A stretch of DNA of 33,623 nucleotides from Zygnema circumcarinatum (lineage: Eukaryota > Streptophyta > Zygnematophyceae > Zygnematales > Zygnemataceae): contig CM074820.1 of NCBI GenBank assembly GCA_037447605.1, forward strand, positions 2,180,356 through 2,213,978. The letters are read 5' to 3'. The notes under the pieces are model-generated. The model searched no databases, was not told where the DNA came from, and saw only the letters and a list, made by a program, of their open reading frames with translations. Below are positions 28,920 through 33,623 of this stretch, piece after piece; position 1 is the first letter of the stretch; every line of letters starts with the position of its first letter. A program made the translations under genes and the position numbers.

Positions 28920-31900
28920 TTACTCGTTCAACCCCCAATCGTATGTCTTGTACTCAACTGTATACTCGTTCCGTGCCAAAAGGTCGATCAAATCGGCCCT
29001 TTTGGACTCGTCCAGATACGGCAGCAGCCACCTGAGCCTCTCCTCCTGGGTGTCCCCAAAGTCCGCCTTGTACCAGTCCAGAATCTTGGACATCCGCACC
29101 GCCGCCATGGCCCGGTCCACCTCGACCTCCGTCTCGCAGAAGGCCGCGGCCGCGCCCTCCAGCGCCGTCTGCGCGTTGGCGGCCGAGAACACGCGGATCG
29201 CCGGACACGACCGCGCGCCGCAGTTCAACGCGAAGTGGACCCGCGGCTCGTTCGGAGTTAAACTCCAGAAGCGGCGTGGATCCGCGGGCCCGAAGGGGCG
29301 CGCCCCGACAAGGGCCATGAGAGTGGTTGGACGGTTCCCGCGCAGCACGCCGTGTTCGATGTCGTCTAGCGAGACCGCCGCGCCGCCGATCACGTACCGG
29401 CTGCGGGCGTAAAAGAAAATGCGGTCCAAGAGGGTCGCGGGCTGACCCTTCACGACCATGGCGTGGATCACGAGCGCGTTGTAAATGTTGATCCAAAAGG
29501 CGAGTTTTTCGTCTCGTGTTAACGAAATTGGATCCACCTGGGACAAGAAGGGAACCAAGTGGACACGCCCTTGCGAGTTGGGGTTAGGGTTAGGGTTAGG
29601 GGTTAGGAGGTTAGGGTTAGGGGTTAGGGTTAAGAGTTAGGGGTTAGGGTTTAGGGGTTAGGGGTTGGGGTTAGGGTTAGGGCTGAGGGTTTAGGGTTAG
29701 GGGTTAGGGTTAAGAGTTAGGGTTTAGGGTTAGGGGTTAGGGGTTAGGGGTTAGGGGTTAGGGGTTAGGGTTAGGGGTTAGGGTTAGGGTTAGGGTTAGG
29801 GTTAGGGTTAGGGTTAGGGGTTAGGGGTTAGGGTTTAGGGTTTAGGGGTTAGGGGTTAGGGTTAGGGTTTAGGGGTTAGGGGTTAGGGGTTAGGGTTAGG
29901 GTTAGGGTTAGGGTTAGGGTTAGGGTTAGGGTTAGGGTTAGGGTTAGGGTTAGGGTCAGGGTTAGGGTTCGGGTTTAGAGTTCAAAGTTAGGCTGAGGAT
30001 CTAGTGTTTATGGTAAGGGTTAGGGTTCGGGTTTAGAGTTCAAAGTTAAACTGAGGATCTAGTGTTTATGGTAAGGGTTGGGGTTTCGGGTTCCAAGTTG
30101 GACTAAAGGTTTAGGTTTTTAGGGTCAGGGTTAGGGGTTAGGATTCAAGGTCAGGGTTAGATTTTGGGTTTCAGGTTCAAGGTTAGGATTAGGATTTAGG
30201 GTTTAAGATTAGACGTGAGGGCTTTCGGGTTAGGGCTAGAGATAGTTTGTTTGGTTCGTATGTAAGCCAATCTGGTGTCTGTGTAAGGTTCAGCTTAAAG
30301 TTTCAAATTAAGGAGTTGAGACTTCATTCATTCCCGCATGGCTACCCCGGGCTGTTAATGACCACAATAGGTATAATACTTGAAATGCGGCCCTTTCTAA
30401 TTCATACCTCCATGTCCAGTGAGCACTTCCGTATTTTTGTTAGTGTTTTATTCATACCAGCACGCTATATTCCAGCAGCAGTCCCGAAAACCCTAAAAAC
30501 CCTAAACCCTAAAACCCTGAAATTACGCACCACTTCCGGCAGGTTCTGCACGAGCCACGTGGCCGCGGCCTCGCCCGAGAAGACCTTCCGGAGGGTCCGC
30601 CAGCCCTCCGTGACGTCACGCCTCTCGAGGCCCGTCCCCGGCCGCGCCATCATGCGCGCGATCTGCTCGAGGCGGACCCGCCGGGGGGCCTCCCCGGGGG
30701 GGGGGGCGGGGATAGAGGGAGGGGGGGGCGGAGTAGCGGGGGCCGAATGCAGCACTTTCCGGATTTCGTCTGGAAGCTTCTGTGGCGGCGCTTCTAGAAC
30801 TTTCCGGAATTCGCCGTCTGCAACCAACTGAAAGAAAATCCGACGAAGGAAATTAGAAGCAAAAATGAATTTCATGATCAATTAATTAGTGAGTTCTAGG
30901 TCTTACGGGGGGGGGGGGGGGATGTTGCACCATGACATGCATTTCAATTTTAGGGTTTAGGGTTTTAGAAATTTGGCGTTTAGGGTTTCAGGATTTAGGC
31001 TTTTTTAAAAAGTTTAGAATTTAGGGTTTTAAGGTTTGGGGTTTTTTCGGATCTTTCATGTTTCTTTAGAAGTGTCAGGGTCTCTTGGTCATCCAAGATT
31101 TAAGGGTTCTTTAGCGGTTTTAGGAATTTAATGTCGTCAAAATTGAGGTTTAGGGTATTAGAGCACCTTCTCCAGGTCATCCGCTCCCCCGACGTACCGC
31201 CCGTTGACATAGATCACCGGCACCGTTCTGCGGCCCGTCACCGCCACGACGGCGTCTCTCAGTGCAGCGTTCCGTTCAACGGAGACCTCCGTACATGGAA
31301 CCCCCTGCTCCTTCAAAATAGTCTTCGCGCGTTTGCAAAACGGACAGGCCAACGTTGTGAAAATGAAACTGTCGCCCTCCTGCCCGCCTCTCGCGTCTGC
31401 AGCTCGTCACGGATAAGAAAGGGTTAAAAACACTACAAACTTAAAAGCCCTCAAAAACCCAAAACCTGAATAAGCCTGGAAATCCCTTTACCTTGAGGCC
31501 TAGGAGCCCTGGAAGACCTACAACCGTGCAAATCGCCACAAAAGGATAGAAACCCTCCAAAAATCAAGATTTAAGGTAAACAAGGGCTGTTTTTTTCGTC
31601 TGGGTTTGCATCGCAAGGGCAAGTGCTTTACCATCTGAAGTAGCCAACGCGGATTCTGCAATGTTGGCGCTGGCCAAACAGATGGCTCCGCCGGCAAGTA
31701 AACTCGGAGCGGTAATATTTAGTTTCCGGTTTCCGGTTTTCGATTTTCGGTTTTTTCCAAAGACTGAGGACGTGCCGGACGAGAGGACGACTTTTGCAAT
31801 CGGTAAACTCAACTGCTCCCAAAAAATAAATAAATAAGTAAATAGAAACGACTATAGAATCGTACGGATAGTATTGAGGTAAAAATAAAGAGGTCGAGTC

Positions 31901-32493
31901 AACATGGTCACATTCAGTTCGAATTCGACCTCAGCTCCAATCCATAATAAAATTACATGAATCATGAACTGAACACTGACACGGACTACCTTGTTCGTGG
32001 CTCCGTTTCGCAACATGGAAAATGAATGCTTCGGAAAAGGCCTCCTGTTGCTCCCTGCGAGCAAAGCAATGCGCCTTTGTCGGTTTTGCAGGGTAAAAGG
32101 GTACAAAGGTATAAGCATTACCGGGGGGACTTAGAGGTTAAGAAAATAGAATTGACTGTGCTCAGGGAATATCAAACAGGTTTGTTTCCTATGCCCTTAC
32201 ATTATGTCAAGTGGTGTTCATGGAATTCAATACGTTTTACGCCACCTAATATGTTGAGGGCCAGCCGTCAGGTTTTGAGGGTTTAAAACTAATCATGTAT
32301 TAAGTTTGCCTAATGTACAGAAGGAACGAGTTCCAGTCGTTAGGGTTCACACTGGACAATGCTTGAAGCTCGTCGAGGAGACCTCAGCCCGCTCACCTGC
32401 AGCGGCCGCATCAGACCCACAAAAGTGAGACGAATTATAAAAAAGTGAAGCTCTTTGCGCCAGGGGAAGATGTCTTCTGAAGCTCGCCGCCAT
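28920..32493 (-). CDS. Glutaredoxin-DEP-DUF547 protein with organelle-type presequence, 6 exons, DEP domain apparently cut short
   Basis: Exons 32493-32397, 32054-31990, 31812-31632, 31396-31167, 30827-30531 and 29537-28920 give 1488 bases, 495 residues, all phases closing. Residues 1-30 (MAASFRRHLPLAQRASLFYN) are Arg/Ser-rich without acidic residues, like a mitochondrial or plastid presequence, and a hydrophobic stretch near 90-110 may span a membrane. The glutaredoxin domain (about 120-200) has the active site CPFC, then TVPVIYVNGRYVGGADDLEK. A Pro-rich linker leads to the first half of a DEP domain (LERRDVTEGW, KVFSGEAAATWLVQNLPE). DUF547 follows: EKLAFWINIYNALVIHAM, RYVIGGAAVSLDDIEHGVLRG, HFALNCGARSCPAIRVFSA and TYDWGLNE. 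This domain order is known in plants (an uncharacterised family). Compared with that, about 100 residues (rest of DEP and linker) are missing between the last two exons, where telomere-like repeats lie. The gene may be damaged, diverged or misassembled there. Confidence 0.82.
29580..29957 (+). repeat. Interstitial telomeric repeat array (TTAGGG/TTTAGGG/TTAGGGG) in DUF547 gene intron
   Basis: About 380 bases almost entirely of GGTTAG units with mixed 6-, 7- and 8-base lengths, including a run of about ten perfect TTAGGG units at 29886-29955. Begins 42 bases upstream (gene sense) of the acceptor of the last exon. Read on the gene's strand it is CCCTAA. Confidence 0.95.
29958..30240 (+). repeat. 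Degenerate telomere-like sequence with an internal duplication
   Basis: Continuation of the array with heavy divergence. A 60-odd-base segment (about 29962-30016) is repeated at about 30018-30076: both contain GGGTTCGGGTTTAGAG and GATCTAGTGTTTATGGTAAG. It fades out near 30240. Confidence 0.85.
30491..30518 (-). repeat. Short telomere-like repeat in inverted orientation (CCCTAAA on + strand)
   Basis: Four CCCTAAA/CCCTAAAA units just downstream (gene sense) of the donor of the DEP exon. Orientation is opposite to the long array at 29580-29957, with about 250 bases of non-repetitive sequence between them. Confidence 0.85.
30951..31165 (+). repeat. TTTAGGG-like degenerate repeats in DUF547 gene intron 4
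   Basis: Scattered TTTAGGGTTT, TTTAGAATTTAGGG and AGGTTTAGGG motifs between the glutaredoxin exon and the DEP exon, preceded by a G12-13 run at about 30907-30919. Confidence 0.75.
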
Positions 32494-33340
32494 GGTGATG
32501 CCGGCGGAGGGGGCCCCTCCCCCTCCCCCTCCTGCCGGGAGCGGGAGCAGGAGCAGGAGCAGGCCCGTGCCCTCGCTCAGGCCGAGCCCGCCCATTGAAC
32601 GACCGCTTCGCTCCGCCCGCCCGCCCGCAAAGAGAGGCGAGGCGAGGGCGTAGGCAGGAGCAGGGGCGTGCGCGCAGACGAGCTGGCCGCTGACCGGGTC
32701 TCGCGGACCCAGTACTAGGCTGCCACGTGGACTCTTTGCCAGCGTGGCACACTCCAACTGGCCGAACTGTACGGCTGGGAAAGGTGGGCTCGCGCTACGG
32801 GCACCCGCTGTGAGGAGGGAAGGCGAGAAGGTTAAAACCGTGTCCAGGCTGGGTCCAGATCTACAAATTGGATCCGAGGGAAGGCCGAAAAGAAACCAGA
32901 ATCAATGCTTGGACACAGATAGGAAATGTGGAGTCAGAGTCCACCATCAAGTTCGCAAATCAAGATCAACTGAATCAGGGAGCGATACGACACTAGGCGC
33001 AATATATCCCGATACGCAGGATGTTAGGGTTCAGGGTCAGTCGCTATTGGGAGTTAGGGTTTTAGAGCTGTCGTACAGACCTTCTGGATTTCAAACAGGG
33101 CGGTAAGCGCTTAATTAGTTTTGGAGATGGCTTGCTGCTTGAAGGATTCTCCTTTTGAAAAGTAAAAAAGTGACTATCCAAGGTCAGGATTTTTAGGGCC
33201 ATTGAGGATTTTGTGGGCATCAGGGGTTTAGGGTTCAGGAATTGGAGGACTCTCGGATTTAGGGTTTGGGCTTTCTGAGTAGCTGTAGAGGAGCCGTCGG
33301 CATTTCAGGGGGCGGAATGAGCAAAGCAGGGGCGCGCCCG
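32494..33340. other. Upstream region of glutaredoxin-DUF547 gene
   Basis: GC-rich for about 250 bases, with a CACGTG site at 32723-32728 and a GAGGCGAGGGCG motif near 32636, then mixed sequence with scattered GGGTTTAGGG-like motifs at 33020-33260. An open frame at 32744-33106 shows no family likeness. No gene is supported. Confidence 0.6.
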
Positions 33341-33344
33341 CAGG

Positions 33345-33623
33345 TGTGTGCGGAGGGGGGGGCGGAGAGAGATGGGGGGTGAGAGGGAGTGGGGCGGAGA
33401 TAAAGTGGGGCGAAGAGAGAAAGGGGGGAGAGGGAGTGGGGCGGAGAGAGTGGGGGTGGGAGAGGGAGTAGGGTGGAGATAGAGGGGGGCAGAGAGAGAA
33501 AGGGGGGGAGAGGGAGTAGGGCGGGGAGAGAGGGGGGCGGAGCGAGAGGGGGGGAGGGAGTGGGGCGGAGAGAGAGGGGTGCGGAGAGAGAGGGGGTGGG
33601 AGAGGGAGTGGGGCGGAGAGAGG
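33345..33623 (+). repeat. Purine-rich minisatellite at window end
   Basis: Imperfect tandem units built on GGGAGTGGGGCGGAGAGA, which recurs about six times with GGGGGAGAG spacers at irregular 30-50 base spacing. The array continues past the window edge. Confidence 0.85.

Noticed and set aside
29580-30240. Chromosome end
   Set aside because: Unique gene sequence continues on both sides and exons of one gene flank it, so it is interstitial.
30247-30831. 194-residue + strand open frame
   Set aside because: Half is antisense of the DEP exon and the rest is intron next to telomere-like repeats.
32744-33106. 120-residue + strand open frame at the window end
   Set aside because: No recognisable domain, mixed with telomere-like motifs; no splice or homology support.

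Overview
This is nuclear DNA of an intron-rich eukaryote. Seven protein genes can be read as GT-AG spliced models whose exon phases close without error. They are a SKI2-type RNA helicase (3' part only), an unrecognised multipass membrane protein, a RECQL4-type RecQ helicase with 22 exons, a TXNDC9/phosducin-like protein, a KVAG-type nucleotide-sugar/triose-phosphate-like transporter, a NUDT12/NPY1-type NADH pyrophosphatase, and a glutaredoxin-DEP-DUF547 protein. The transporter resembles the plant 'sugar phosphate/phosphate translocator' group, and the glutaredoxin-DEP-DUF547 order is one I know from plants. Short TTTAGGG/TTAGGG telomere-like arrays are scattered through the introns. Together these suggest a photosynthetic microbial eukaryote (an alga of the green, cryptophyte, chromerid or a similar lineage). 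The sequence alone does not fix the taxon.

Layout. 1-4083 (+): SKI2 C-terminal half in 8 exons. 4084-5287: intergenic, with two GTAC-rich repeat clusters and a CT tract just before the next start codon. 5288-7311 (+): membrane protein, 4 exons. 7312-7879: convergent intergenic gap. 7880-18444 (-): RECQL4 with an Sld2-like N-terminus, a SAP-like motif and a complete helicase core. 18445-19181: head-to-head promoter region with a CCATG pentamer array. 19182-21929 (+): TXNDC9, 9 exons. 21930-22767: convergent gap. 22768-25165 (-): transporter, 6 exons, with a 10-N assembly gap in an intron. 25166-25709: head-to-head promoter region with GTAC motifs and G-boxes. 25710-28559 (+): NUDT12-like Nudix hydrolase, 7 exons. 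28560-28919: convergent gap. 28920-32493 (-): glutaredoxin-DEP-DUF547 protein with a long telomere-like array in its last intron. 32494-33623: upstream region and a purine-rich minisatellite, no gene recognised.

The genes are housekeeping functions (RNA surveillance, replication and DNA repair, protein folding, Golgi or plastid transport, NADH turnover, redox). They do not form one pathway. What is unusual is the non-coding part. Most introns carry long polypurine/polypyrimidine microsatellites, and several carry interstitial telomeric repeats. The points most worth a second look are the SAP-like motif in RECQL4, the DEP domain that stops where inverted telomere-like repeats begin, and the GTAC-rich clusters found at two intergenic sites and inside one RECQL4 intron. 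I see no mobile-element gene, CRISPR array, rRNA or tRNA.
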